Source of the DNA: Pedobacter sp. MC2016-15 | Lineage (GTDB): Bacteria > Bacteroidota > Bacteroidia > Sphingobacteriales > Sphingobacteriaceae | Reading direction: 5' to 3' | Length of the DNA: 64,000 nucleotides | NCBI RefSeq assembly: GCF_026239695.1 | Contig: NZ_JAPIVS010000003.1 | Coordinates: forward strand, 797,179 to 861,178 | In this document: piece by piece, positions 19,145-28,582 of the stretch | How the letters are laid out: each line of letters opens with the position of its first letter | Numbering within the stretch: the stretch's first letter is position 1 | Program-made: the position numbers and the translations under genes | Notes under the pieces: generated by a model | Told to the model about the DNA's origin: nothing | The model's database searches: none | What the model saw: only the letters and a program-made list of their open reading frames with translations

Positions 19145-20662
19145 ATGACTGCGGAAGAAATCAACATTTTGCTCAATGACCTCCAGGTTTACCAGCTGGA
19201 ACTGGAGATGCAGAATGATGAACTCAAAGCTTCGTATGCAACCCTGGATCAGGAAAGGGCAAAATTCGTGGGTTTGTATGATCTTGCGCCCGTGGGGTAT
19301 TTTATCCTTGACTACCTGGGTGTTGTTGAGGAAGCCAATCAGAATGGTGTTGATTTGCTGAATATGTCAAAGCAGACGATCATCCGCAGAAGGTTCCAGA
19401 GTTTTATAGCGCCAAACTCCTGGCAGGATTTCTACAACTTTTTGCATAGAATGCAAAATAATGATGGTAAGCAGAGTTCGGAAATAAAACTGCTGCTACC
19501 GCATGATCAGATTGTGTATACGAGGATGGAAGGAATCGTCATATCGAGCATGATCGCTACGGAAATCAAGTATTACATTACACTGATTGATATTACTGAA
19601 AGCAGGAATGCACAGAAGGTACTGAAGGAAACGAAAGATCGCCTGGAGATGACTTTAAAAGCGTCAGCAACAGGAACATGGACAATAGAATGGGATGCGA
19701 ATAAGGTGTTTCTTGATACGCACAGTGTCCATATCATGGGAATGGACAGCTGGACATTTCAGGGTACTATTAAGAGTCTGATCGAAATTGTGCATCCTGA
19801 AGATCAGGTACAGGTTAGGGAACATCTGACAAATGCGTTGAATGGTCTCAAAGAAATTGATCTGGAATTCCGGATCCTGATTGATGGTGATCAGATCAAA
19901 CATATTGCTGCCAAGGGGCATGAAATCACTGTTCAGGATGACAAATCTTATTTTGCGGGAATCCTGATGGATATCACCGAAAAAAAGAGGATGGAGAAGG
20001 AGGCCGAAACGCTGAGAAACGATCAGCAAAAACTGATAATGCTGGCCACATTAACAGCTCAGGAAAAAGAAAGGAATACCATCAGCAGTGCGCTCCATGA
20101 TAGTGTCTGCCAGATACTTTATGGTATTCGGCTGAATATTGAAAGTGTACAGCGCAACCATCAGTTGAAAGGTGAGTTTAATAATGTAAATGAATTACTG
20201 GATCAGGCGATCAGGGAGACCAGACAACTTTCCTATGAACTTACACCTTCTGTTCTGAAAGACTTTGGTTTTGTAGCAGGTATCAGAGAAATGGCGCAGC
20301 GTACGAGTAGTCCAGAGTTTAAAATAGATGCATTCATTGATAACAATGCAGATTCTTTAAGTGAGGAGGTACAACTGTATATTTTCAGGATGATCCAGGA
20401 GATGATCAGTAATTGTATCAAACATGCCCGGGCCAGCAGGGCCGAAATAAAAGTAAGCTGTAAAGATCAGCAGGTGCTGATAAAAGTGCAGGATAACGGG
20501 ACTGGACTGAAAACAACTATAGAGGAAGCCACTAAAAGTGGTTCTGGTTTGAGTGGCATCAGAAACAGGGTCTATCTTTTAAATGGAAAAGTCAAGTTCA
20601 ACTCTTCTAAGAAAGGACTGACAGTTTCAATGGCGCTGAACCTTCCACCGGTTTCAACTTAA
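19145..20662 (+). CDS. PAS-containing sensor histidine kinase, HisKA_3 (NarX/DesK) type
   Basis: A soluble sensor kinase of about 505 residues: an N-terminal coiled coil (VYQLELEMQNDELKASY), two PAS domains (about 45-160 and 170-290), then a HisKA_3 dimerisation helix with phospho-acceptor His318 in SALHDSVCQ and an HATPase domain (MIQEMISNCIKHA, QDNGTGL). This class pairs with NarL/FixJ regulators, and one follows 9 bases downstream. I start at ATG 19145, 16 bases after the previous stop; an in-frame GTG at 19121 overlapping that stop by 8 bases is possible. The earlier ATG at 19043 lies inside the upstream gene and gives unlikely N-terminal sequence. Confidence 0.9.
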   Translation: MTAEEINILLNDLQVYQLELEMQNDELKASYATLDQERAKFVGLYDLAPVGYFILDYLGVVEEANQNGVDLLNMSKQTIIRRRFQSFIAPNSWQDFYNFLHRMQNNDGKQSSEIKLLLPHDQIVYTRMEGIVISSMIATEIKYYITLIDITESRNAQKVLKETKDRLEMTLKASATGTWTIEWDANKVFLDTHSVHIMGMDSWTFQGTIKSLIEIVHPEDQVQVREHLTNALNGLKEIDLEFRILIDGDQIKHIAAKGHEITVQDDKSYFAGILMDITEKKRMEKEAETLRNDQQKLIMLATLTAQEKERNTISSALHDSVCQILYGIRLNIESVQRNHQLKGEFNNVNELLDQAIRETRQLSYELTPSVLKDFGFVAGIREMAQRTSSPEFKIDAFIDNNADSLSEEVQLYIFRMIQEMISNCIKHARASRAEIKVSCKDQQVLIKVQDNGTGLKTTIEEATKSGSGLSGIRNRVYLLNGKVKFNSSKKGLTVSMALNLPPVST

Positions 20663-20671
20663 AATTATAAA

Positions 20672-21322
20672 ATGATAAATCTGATATTAGCAGAAGATCA
20701 CAATATTGTCCGTAATGGAATCAGTTTGCTGCTTGGAGCTGATAAGGAAATCAGGATCAAGGGTGAAGCGGTGAATGGTATTGAGGTATTGAGGATGCTT
20801 GCCGAAGGAATAGAAGTGGATATGATACTGGCTGATATCAATATGCCCGAAATGGATGGAATAGCACTGATCAGGGAAATCAAGATCCATAACCCGGAAA
20901 TTAAGATCGTTATGCTTTCCATGCTGGATAATGAAAAATACTTATCCCAGGCTTTCTCAGAGGGAGCTTCAGGATACCTGTTGAAAAGCGTAAGCGCAGA
21001 TGAGCTTCTTTTTGCAATCAAACATGTCCATTCAGGAGGCAAATATGTATGCTCAGAGTTGTCTGTCCAGTTGCTGGACAAGCTGATGCATACTGTGAAC
21101 CCGGCATTTGATAAATCTCATCAAGATATAGATTTCTCTATGAGAGAGATCGAGGTCCTGCACCTGATCGCAGAGGGGCTGACGAACAATGAAATGTCAG
21201 ACAAGCTTTACGTCAGCAAAAGAACTATCGAAGGACACCGGCAAAGCCTGATCGAGAAAACAGGATCAAGAAATACGGCCGCCCTGATCAGATTTGCCGT
21301 TCTCAGCGGAATCGTCCAGTAA
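20672..21322 (+). CDS. NarL/FixJ family response regulator
   Basis: A 216-residue regulator with a receiver domain (phospho-acceptor Asp55 in ADINMPEMDG, conserved Lys105 in GYLLKS) and a LuxR-type helix-turn-helix at the C terminus (MREIEVLHLIAEGLTNNEM and KRTIEGHRQSLIEKT). It closely follows the HisKA_3 kinase and is its likely partner. Targets are unknown. A terminator hairpin follows. Confidence 0.94.
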   Translation: MINLILAEDHNIVRNGISLLLGADKEIRIKGEAVNGIEVLRMLAEGIEVDMILADINMPEMDGIALIREIKIHNPEIKIVMLSMLDNEKYLSQAFSEGASGYLLKSVSADELLFAIKHVHSGGKYVCSELSVQLLDKLMHTVNPAFDKSHQDIDFSMREIEVLHLIAEGLTNNEMSDKLYVSKRTIEGHRQSLIEKTGSRNTAALIRFAVLSGIVQ

Positions 21323-21356
21323 AATAACAGAATTTCTTCTTGTTTGATATGATCGC

Positions 21357-21382
21357 AGCACCAATTACTGGTGCTTTTTTTA
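21357..21382 (+). terminator. Intrinsic terminator after the NarL-type regulator
   Basis: AGCACCA and TGGTGCT pair around the loop ATTAC and are followed by a run of seven T residues. Confidence 0.85.
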
Positions 21383-21497
21383 TTAAGTATCATTGATAAA
21401 CAGTCAGTTGTAATTAATTTATATTTTATTTGGAATTATTCTAGATTACTCCCTATACTTGTATCATTATTTAAACTTATTCTAAATAGATACATTA

Positions 21498-23588
21498 ATG
21501 AGAACTGTAGTACTTCTTTCCGCTGTGTTTGTCTTCACTGTAAATTCATATGCGCAGGATAAATCCGGAAGGAGAAAGAACGCCACTGATTCTCTTGGAA
21601 ATGCATTAAAAGAGGTAGTCGTAACCGGACAATATCAGCCGCAATCCCTTAGAAACTCTGTGTATCAGACCCGCATCATCACTGCTGAACGTATTCGCTT
21701 GCGTGCTGCAACCAACATCCAGCAGGTACTCAACACTGAACTTGGTTTTCGATTTTCAAATGACATTACTCTTGGCACAAGCGATATCCAGATGATGGGA
21801 ATGACGGGCAGGAATGTAAAGATTCTGCTTGACGGAGTACCTATGGTAGACAGAAGCGATACACGTGAAAGTTTAAACCAGATTGATATCAACACGGTTG
21901 ACCATATTGAAATTGTAGAAGGACCGCTTTCCGTTTCTTATGGAACGGATGCACTGGCAGGTGTGATCAATATCATCACTAAATCTCCTGTTAAAGAAAC
22001 CGTCAATATCAATGCCCGTATTCAGGAAGAGACTGTTGGCAGCTCTTACTCAGCCTTCAGTAAGGACGGTTCACATTTGCAGCATGTTGGCGCCGCCTGG
22101 CAGAATAAAGGCTGGAATGTTCTGGGGGGGCTGACGCATAATGATTTTGGTGGTTATAACCTTCCGGGAGCATTGGCTACTGCAGAAGAAATTGCTGCCA
22201 ATACGAACCGATGGAAGCCAAAAGAACAATGGCTGGCGAATACAAGGTTCGGGTATGCGCAGAGCAATTTCAATGTATGGTACAGGTTGGATCATGTGGA
22301 TGAAACAATCGACAGCAAAGGTGCGTATAACCCTAATAACTTCAGATCTACCGATCAGAAATATATCACCAACAGGTACAGTCAGCAGTTACACGGCGAT
22401 TATACAGTAAATGAACGCTTGCAGCTGAGTGGCATTGTTGGACTCTCAAATCTGAAACGCAGAACTAAAACGGTAGTGCATGATTACACCACAGGAAATG
22501 AAGAGCTATCTACCGGGGCAGGGGAACAGGATATCTCTAAATTTCAGTCGACCAATATCCGTACCACTGCCCAGTATAAATTATCAGAGCGCGCTTCGTT
22601 CCAGCCGGGTGTGGAGATCAATCTGGACAATGCCAGCGGGGCCAGGATCTCTGGTTCTCCATCGATCAATGATTATGCATTTTTTATCTCCTCGGAACTG
22701 AAATTGTTTAAAGACGTAACGATCCGTCCGGGCTTACGTTTCATCAGCAACTCTGTATATGATGCTCCTCCGGTTATTCCTTCCCTCAATACCAAGATCA
22801 GGTTAAATGATATACTGGATTTGCGATTCGGGTATGCGAGTGGTTTCCGTTCTCCGGCACTGCGGGAATTATATTATGACTTCTTTGATGCCAGCCACTC
22901 GATTATGGGTAATGAAAACCTGAAGGCGGAGCAATCCAATAGTTTTACGGCTTCCCTGTCCCTATCCGAAACAGCCCAGGATGACCTTCGCTTTCGTTCA
23001 GTGCTGAGCGGATTCTATAATAACTTCAGAAACAGAATTGATTACGGGCTTTCGGTAGCGGATCCAACGATCACCACACTGATTAACATCGCAAAATACA
23101 AAACTACCGGCGGAACTTTTGAAAATACCCTTTACCTGAGAGACTGGCAGGCATCATTAGGCTTTTCTTACATTGGGACTTACAACCAGTACAGCGAATC
23201 TGAGGAGCAGTATGGGGAATCTCCCGAGTTTGTCTGGACGCCGGAAGTAAATACAAATATCACCTACAGTTTCAGGAAAACGGGAACCACTGCAAATTTA
23301 GCTGTTAAGTATACCGGCAAAAGACCTTTGTATGAACTGGCTACGCTGGACAATCTGGAGCAGGTGCGACTGGCGAAAGTCGGCGCCTTCACCACAGCAG
23401 ATCTTATGTTCACACAAAATATATTGAAATCACTGAACCTGAATGCCGGGATAAAGAACCTTTTTGATACCAAAATGCTGAGCAATACAGCTATTGTGAA
23501 TACATCGGCACACAGTTCCGGGGGCTCAGTTCCCCTGAACTACGGAAGGTCGTACGTGCTGGGACTAAGTTTCAATTTTAACCAATAA
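21498..23588 (+). CDS. hmuR: TonB-dependent haem receptor
   Basis: A 696-residue outer-membrane receptor. It has a signal peptide (MRTVVLLSAVFVFTVNSYAQ), a probable TonB box LKEVVVTG (about 38-45), a plug domain (VKILLDGVPMVDRSD, IEIVEGPLSVSYGTDALAGV) and a 22-strand barrel ending in YGRSYVLGLSFNFNQ with a C-terminal aromatic-rich strand. The hmuY, hmuT, hmuU, hmuV and hmuS homologues that follow make haem the likely substrate. It lacks the N-terminal carboxypeptidase-like domain seen in the receptor at 5795-8239. The symbol is assigned from context. Confidence 0.9.
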   Translation: MRTVVLLSAVFVFTVNSYAQDKSGRRKNATDSLGNALKEVVVTGQYQPQSLRNSVYQTRIITAERIRLRAATNIQQVLNTELGFRFSNDITLGTSDIQMMGMTGRNVKILLDGVPMVDRSDTRESLNQIDINTVDHIEIVEGPLSVSYGTDALAGVINIITKSPVKETVNINARIQEETVGSSYSAFSKDGSHLQHVGAAWQNKGWNVLGGLTHNDFGGYNLPGALATAEEIAANTNRWKPKEQWLANTRFGYAQSNFNVWYRLDHVDETIDSKGAYNPNNFRSTDQKYITNRYSQQLHGDYTVNERLQLSGIVGLSNLKRRTKTVVHDYTTGNEELSTGAGEQDISKFQSTNIRTTAQYKLSERASFQPGVEINLDNASGARISGSPSINDYAFFISSELKLFKDVTIRPGLRFISNSVYDAPPVIPSLNTKIRLNDILDLRFGYASGFRSPALRELYYDFFDASHSIMGNENLKAEQSNSFTASLSLSETAQDDLRFRSVLSGFYNNFRNRIDYGLSVADPTITTLINIAKYKTTGGTFENTLYLRDWQASLGFSYIGTYNQYSESEEQYGESPEFVWTPEVNTNITYSFRKTGTTANLAVKYTGKRPLYELATLDNLEQVRLAKVGAFTTADLMFTQNILKSLNLNAGIKNLFDTKMLSNTAIVNTSAHSSGGSVPLNYGRSYVLGLSFNFNQ

Positions 23589-23615
23589 ACAATTATAAAA
23601 TACCCTAAACACATC

Positions 23616-24692
23616 ATGAAAAAATTTACTAAAATCATTGCTCTCTTCTGTTTTACTGCTGCGTTCGCGGCCTGTAGCAAAGATGATGATCCAATCGTTA
23701 CGGTACCTGCCTCAGACGGCAGTACCTTAACATTGAACGGCCTTATTGGTGCTGAAGATGGTGCAAGCGCTGGAAATAGCGTATTTGTAGACTTCAGCAC
23801 CGATAAACAAACACCGGTGGCGCGTGCTTCCTGGGATTTAGGTTTTTACTCTGGAACAGACTACAGGGTGATCCTCAATCACAGCGTTGGCGCCACTGCG
23901 ATTGCGCTTAGCAAAAACAACCTGAATGAGGTGACAGCAGCAGATACCATTGCTCTGGCAGCATCTTCAACCCTGGCTGTTGGGCAGGGACTGGGTACAT
24001 TCAGCATCATTGATCCGGTTGAAGGCAATGCTGCATCTTATCTGGCAGGCACAGTGATACAGGCAGTCTCTGCCACTGAAGCGGATAACAAAGTATATAT
24101 TATGAACCGTGGTGCAACCGGCGTTACCGGCAACAGGGGATGGCAGAAAATACGTGTGATCCGTAATGCGAGTGGTTATACCCTGCAATATGCCAAAATT
24201 AATGAGACAACTTTTAAAACACTGAATATTGCAAAAGATGCGGCGTTCAACTTCAAATATGTCTCTTTTGTTAGCGGCGCAGTGGCGGTAGAGCCCGAAA
24301 AAGCAGCATGGGATATAGAATGGGGGCTTTCAACATATAAAGCAAACGCAACTCTTCCTTATACGTATTCAGATTTCGTGATCCTCAATTTTGTTGGAGG
24401 TGCTACGGCCGCTGAAGTAATCTTCTCAGGAAATGCTGCAAACAGCACGGTTACCTATGCAAACTTCACAGAGGCCAATCTTACAGGGATCAGCTTCCTG
24501 GGAACAAGAGATGTGATCGGTTCAAACTGGAGATCAACCACAGGTACCGCTGGTGTGAAAACAGATCGTTTTTACCTGGTTAAGGATCCTGCAGGAAATA
24601 TATACAAATTGAAATTTATCAGCTTCCACGCCAGTGACAGTGGGGTGAGAGGTAAACCGGTAGTAGAATATAAGCTGGTTAAAAAGGCCTAA
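23616..24692 (+). CDS. hmuY: HmuY family haem-binding lipoprotein
   Basis: A 358-residue surface lipoprotein with a lipobox ending at Cys20 (AAFAACSKDDD) and a HmuY-like beta-rich body. The RASWDLGFYSGTDYRV and AAWDIEWGLSTY segments are the repeated WD-type motifs of the family. HmuY of Porphyromonas gingivalis takes haem from host proteins and passes it to the HmuR receptor. It follows the receptor gene by 27 bases. The acidic stretch after the lipid-attachment cysteine fits Bacteroidota lipoproteins exported to the cell surface. Confidence 0.88.
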   Translation: MKKFTKIIALFCFTAAFAACSKDDDPIVTVPASDGSTLTLNGLIGAEDGASAGNSVFVDFSTDKQTPVARASWDLGFYSGTDYRVILNHSVGATAIALSKNNLNEVTAADTIALAASSTLAVGQGLGTFSIIDPVEGNAASYLAGTVIQAVSATEADNKVYIMNRGATGVTGNRGWQKIRVIRNASGYTLQYAKINETTFKTLNIAKDAAFNFKYVSFVSGAVAVEPEKAAWDIEWGLSTYKANATLPYTYSDFVILNFVGGATAAEVIFSGNAANSTVTYANFTEANLTGISFLGTRDVIGSNWRSTTGTAGVKTDRFYLVKDPAGNIYKLKFISFHASDSGVRGKPVVEYKLVKKA

Positions 24693-24712
24693 ACTTGGTT
24701 AGTTTGTTGTGC

Positions 24713-24750
24713 AAGGCTGGCTTCCGCGTGCTAACGGAAGCCGCCTTTTT
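24713..24750 (+). terminator. Intrinsic terminator between hmuY and hmuT
   Basis: GGCTTCCG and CGGAAGCC form an 8-bp stem with an 8-base loop, extended outward by AAGGC and GCCTT and followed by five T residues. It lies 20 bases past the hmuY stop and 18 bases before the hmuT start, so it would end or attenuate the receptor-hmuY transcript. Confidence 0.8.
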
Positions 24751-24767
24751 ATTTTTAAAATCCGATT

Positions 24768-25625
24768 ATGAAACTAAATATTTTACCCTTAGCTCTGCTT
24801 GTATTAAGCCTGGGAGCATGTAATAACAATACCAAAGAAACTACTGCGGCCTTGCCGGACAGTACAAAGATTGTCTCTCTGAACGGGGCAGTATCTGAAG
24901 TGCTGGCAGGACTGGGACTGGAAAAGAATATCGCTGGTACAGATATTACCAGCAATTATCCTGAAAGCCTGAAGGCGAAGCCAAAAGTTGGCCACAATAA
25001 GAATATCAATGCCGAAGGCGTGATGGCGCTGCAGCCAGATTTGATCATCGGTCTGAAGAAAGAAGTAAGCCCGGCATTGGCTGCACAATTTAAAGCTGCG
25101 GGTGTGAAACTGTTGCTGGCAGATCAGGAATATTCCGTGGAAGGCACCAAAAAACTCATCCATTTCCTGGCGGACAGCTTACATGCCAAAGCGAAAGGAG
25201 ATTCAGTAGTTAAGGTGCTGGAGGCTGATCTCTCGAAGGTTCCTGCTGTTGCCGCAGCGGATAAAAAACCGAAAGTACTATTTATATATGCCCGTGGTAC
25301 CGGAACCATGATGGTGGGCGGAACAGGTACGGCAATTGATCAGGCGATCAGCCTGGCCGGTGGACAAAATGCAGTGACAGCATTTGCAGATTATAAACCG
25401 CTGACAGCTGAGGCTTTGGTGAAAGCCAATCCTGATATCATCTTGTTGTTCGACAGTGGTCTCCAAAGTCTGGGAGGTGCTGCGGGACTGACGAAGGTGC
25501 AGGGCATAAAGCAGACAAATGCCGGGAAAAACAATAAAATTATTACCATGGATGGCGAATTGCTGAGCAGCTTTGGTCCGCGGTTAGGGATTGCCATTCA
25601 GGAATTAGCCTCCAAAATTAAGTGA
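24768..25625 (+). CDS. hmuT: Haem ABC transporter substrate-binding lipoprotein
   Basis: A 285-residue periplasmic binding protein of the cluster-A (BtuF/HmuT) type. The lipobox LSLGACNN puts lipidated Cys18 at the mature N terminus. The fold markers KIVSLNGAVSEVLAGLGL, LQPDLIIGL and TAEALVKANPDIILLF are typical of haemin-binding HmuT proteins. It binds haem and delivers it to HmuUV. The stop codon overlaps the GTG start of hmuU. Confidence 0.9.
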   Translation: MKLNILPLALLVLSLGACNNNTKETTAALPDSTKIVSLNGAVSEVLAGLGLEKNIAGTDITSNYPESLKAKPKVGHNKNINAEGVMALQPDLIIGLKKEVSPALAAQFKAAGVKLLLADQEYSVEGTKKLIHFLADSLHAKAKGDSVVKVLEADLSKVPAVAAADKKPKVLFIYARGTGTMMVGGTGTAIDQAISLAGGQNAVTAFADYKPLTAEALVKANPDIILLFDSGLQSLGGAAGLTKVQGIKQTNAGKNNKIITMDGELLSSFGPRLGIAIQELASKIK

Positions 25626-26668
25626 CGAGAAATACCGGATATATATTAATGGCAATGTTTGTCCTGCTGGTCGGAACAATGGTTTTATCCTCCTGTATAG
25701 GCGCAGTGAGTATCAGTTTTGCTGAACTGACCGGTATCCTTGGAAAACAGGCAGGTTTTTCCGGAACTACTCATTTTAAGCCGCAGCAGGCAGCGGTATT
25801 GCTGAACATCAGACTCCCGAGAGTTTTTCTCGGTGTGCTCATTGGCGCGGGACTGGGGATATCAGGTGCGGCGGTGCAGGGGCTGTTCAGAAATCCACTG
25901 GCAGAGCCAGGTTTAATCGGCATCTCTTCAGGAGCGACCTTATTTGCTGTACTGATGATTGTGCTGGAGGTAGGATTCTTCAGGTCCCTGAGTGGCATAT
26001 CGGGCTTTTATGCCTTGTCGCTTGCCGCTTTTACCGGGGCCTGTATCACTACAAGCGTCGTATATCGCTTGTCTGTCAGAAACGGCAGAACGGTGACGAC
26101 AACCTTACTGCTGTCGGGCATCGCAATTAATGCGCTGGCGGGTGCTTTTACGGGATTGCTTACTTATATGGCTACAGACGAGCAGTTGCGTACGATTACT
26201 TTCTGGAGCCTGGGTAGCCTGGGAGGTGCGAGCTGGGAAACGGTAACAGGGATCTTACCTTTTATTCTAATCCCTGTTGCGGTATTACCTTTGATTGCTA
26301 AATCCTTAAATGCGCTGGCACTGGGAGATGCTGAGGCGCTCCATATGGGTATTGATGTCCGTAACCTGAAGAGAATTATTATCGTACTGGCAACAATTGC
26401 AGTAGGGGCTTCTGTAGCAGTGGCAGGCACCATTGGATTTATCGGGCTGATCGTGCCGCATATTATCAGAATGACCTTTACTGCAGATAACAGGCTGGTG
26501 ATTCCGGGCTCTGCACTGTTGGGTGCAGCACTGCTGACCCTGGCCGACCTGCTGGCGAGGACCATCGTTGTGCCTGCTGAACTGCCCATTGGCATTTTGA
26601 CGGCGCTGATCGGAACACCCGTATTTTTATACATTATCATTACGGAGCGTAATAAAAGTAACATATGA
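25622..26668 (+). CDS. hmuU: Haem ABC transporter permease (FecCD family)
   Basis: A 348-residue inner-membrane permease with about ten hydrophobic helices and the FecCD signatures IRLPRVFLGVLIGAGLGISG and TIGFIGLIVPHIIRM. The GTG start at 25622 overlaps the hmuT stop as GTGA, and the stop overlaps the hmuV start as ATGA, so the three are translationally coupled. It forms the haem channel with HmuV. Confidence 0.93.
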   Translation: MTRNTGYILMAMFVLLVGTMVLSSCIGAVSISFAELTGILGKQAGFSGTTHFKPQQAAVLLNIRLPRVFLGVLIGAGLGISGAAVQGLFRNPLAEPGLIGISSGATLFAVLMIVLEVGFFRSLSGISGFYALSLAAFTGACITTSVVYRLSVRNGRTVTTTLLLSGIAINALAGAFTGLLTYMATDEQLRTITFWSLGSLGGASWETVTGILPFILIPVAVLPLIAKSLNALALGDAEALHMGIDVRNLKRIIIVLATIAVGASVAVAGTIGFIGLIVPHIIRMTFTADNRLVIPGSALLGAALLTLADLLARTIVVPAELPIGILTALIGTPVFLYIIITERNKSNI

Positions 26669-27453
26669 TAGAAGTAAATGAACTGTCTTACCAGGTAGGT
26701 AATAAGGAACTGCTGCATCGCTTGAGCTTTGAGCTGAAGTCGGGCGAATTGCTTGCTATCCTCGGTGCCAATGGTGCAGGAAAAAGTACCCTGATGAAAT
26801 TGCTCTGCCGGGAGATTACACCCAGTTACGGAAATATCAATTTTCGTGGGAAGCGGCTTCAGCAGTATACACTTCCGGAACTTGCGAAACAGCGTGCCGT
26901 ATTATCACAGCAGAGTACGATCTCCGTATCTTTCATCGTGACTGAGCTGGTGATGATGGGAAGGTATCCTCATTTTGAACAGGTTCCTGCAGCAAGGGAT
27001 TTGGAAGTGGTGCAGCTGGCGATGGAAGAAACGGGAATCACACATCTCTCGGGCAGAGACTATAATACACTTTCCGGCGGAGAGCAGCAGCGTGTCCAGT
27101 TGGCGCGCGTGCTGGCGCAGGTGTATGACTGCCCTGATGCCTGTCTGTTTCTGGATGAACCTACCAATGGACTGGACCTTTTATACCAGCAGCAAATGAT
27201 GGAGCTGGCACGGCGGCTGGCCGACAAAGGTTATTGTGTAATTTGTATATTGCATGATATCAATTTTGCCTCCCGTTTTGCAGATCAGATCCTGATGTTG
27301 AAGGCAGGCAGGAAGGTAGCCATGGGCCCGCCCGTTGAGGTGATCAGTTGTGAGAACATCCATGAAACTTTCAGCATCAACGTAAAGCTGATGGCCTGTG
27401 AAGGATATAGTTGTCCGCTGGTTATTCCTGCCATGAGTCAGAATAAACTATAA
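26665..27453 (+). CDS. hmuV: Haem ABC transporter ATP-binding protein
   Basis: A 262-residue ATPase subunit with Walker A GANGAGKST, signature LSGGEQQRVQLARV, Walker B CLFLDEPTNGLD and H-loop ILHDINFA. The length and the extended C terminus match haemin importers of the HmuV type. It is coupled by ATGA overlap to the permease gene. Confidence 0.94.
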   Translation: MIEVNELSYQVGNKELLHRLSFELKSGELLAILGANGAGKSTLMKLLCREITPSYGNINFRGKRLQQYTLPELAKQRAVLSQQSTISVSFIVTELVMMGRYPHFEQVPAARDLEVVQLAMEETGITHLSGRDYNTLSGGEQQRVQLARVLAQVYDCPDACLFLDEPTNGLDLLYQQQMMELARRLADKGYCVICILHDINFASRFADQILMLKAGRKVAMGPPVEVISCENIHETFSINVKLMACEGYSCPLVIPAMSQNKL

Positions 27454-27486
27454 TAAATAAAGTATTAATTGATTAAAGACAAAGAC

Positions 27487-28515
27487 ATGAGTGAGATTAT
27501 AGAATTGAGAAGCCAGTGGGATGCTTTTAAAATTGAGAACCCTAAGGTAAGAATCAGAGATGCAGCCAAACAATTAGGTACCACTGAAGCTGAGTTGTTA
27601 GCGACCGCCACAGGTACTTCGGTCATCCGTTTGAAAAACGAATTTCAGGAAATCCTGAAGAGCGTGGAGTCGCTGGGAAAGGTGATGGCACTGACACGTA
27701 ATGATTATTGCGTGCATGAACGCAAAGGTGTGTACAGTAATTTATCATTCTCCGGACCAATGGGTCTTGCCGTCAACCCTGATATTGATCTGCGCCTGTT
27801 TATGTCGGCCTGGTCTTCAGTATTTGCCGTAGATGAAAACGGGCGTAAAAGCCTGCAGTTTTTTGCTAAAGACGGCGAGGCTATTCATAAGATTTACCTT
27901 GGCGAAACCAGTGATGTCGCAGCCTTTGAAACACTGGTGGATCATTTTACCGCAGCGGATCAGCATGCGGCGCTGGAGATTGTAAAAGATAAGGCTGCTG
28001 CCACGGAAAAACCCGATGCAGAGATTGATGCCGCTGGTTTCCGTGAGCAGTGGCTCAGCCTGACAGACACGCACGCCTTTCATGCCTTACTGCGAAAATT
28101 TGGTGTCAGCAGAACTCAGGGTTTGCGTCTGGCGCCGGAAGGACATGCGGTACAGATTTCCTACAAGTCACTGAAAGATATTTTTCAAAAGGTTTCTGAT
28201 ACCGGTCTGGAGATTATGGTGTTTACCGGTAACAAAGGATGTATTCAGATTCATACTGGTCCTGTAAAAAAACTGGTGCAGGCCGGCCCCTGGTTCAATG
28301 TGCTTGATCCTGATTTTAATATGCATTTGCGTGAGGACGGAATTGCTGCTGTATGGCTGGTGAAAAAGCCGACTGAAGATGGTATTGTCACGAGTATTGA
28401 AGTGTTTGATAGCGAAGGTTCAATCATTGTGCAGTTTTTTGGCAAACGTAAGCCTGGAATCCCTGAAAATGAGAACTGGAGATTGACGGTTAATGAATTG
28501 GCTGTGATTTTATAA
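27487..28515 (+). CDS. hmuS: Haemin-degrading factor HmuS/ChuS-like
   Basis: A protein of 342 residues made of two repeated HemS/ChuS domains (about 25-165 and 185-340). The repeat is visible as GKVMALTRNDYCVHERKGVY in the first half and GLEIMVFTGNKGCIQIHTGP in the second. Family members bind incoming haem in the cytoplasm and either store it or open the ring to release iron. I start at ATG 27487 (MSEIIELRSQ); an in-frame TTG at 27469 is also possible. It is the last gene of the haem locus. Confidence 0.9.
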   Translation: MSEIIELRSQWDAFKIENPKVRIRDAAKQLGTTEAELLATATGTSVIRLKNEFQEILKSVESLGKVMALTRNDYCVHERKGVYSNLSFSGPMGLAVNPDIDLRLFMSAWSSVFAVDENGRKSLQFFAKDGEAIHKIYLGETSDVAAFETLVDHFTAADQHAALEIVKDKAAATEKPDAEIDAAGFREQWLSLTDTHAFHALLRKFGVSRTQGLRLAPEGHAVQISYKSLKDIFQKVSDTGLEIMVFTGNKGCIQIHTGPVKKLVQAGPWFNVLDPDFNMHLREDGIAAVWLVKKPTEDGIVTSIEVFDSEGSIIVQFFGKRKPGIPENENWRLTVNELAVIL

Positions 28516-28582
28516 TCATTGCCATACACAAGATATTTTGCTAATTTTAGGGCGCATAACTAACCCTCTAAGTTTAAATATT

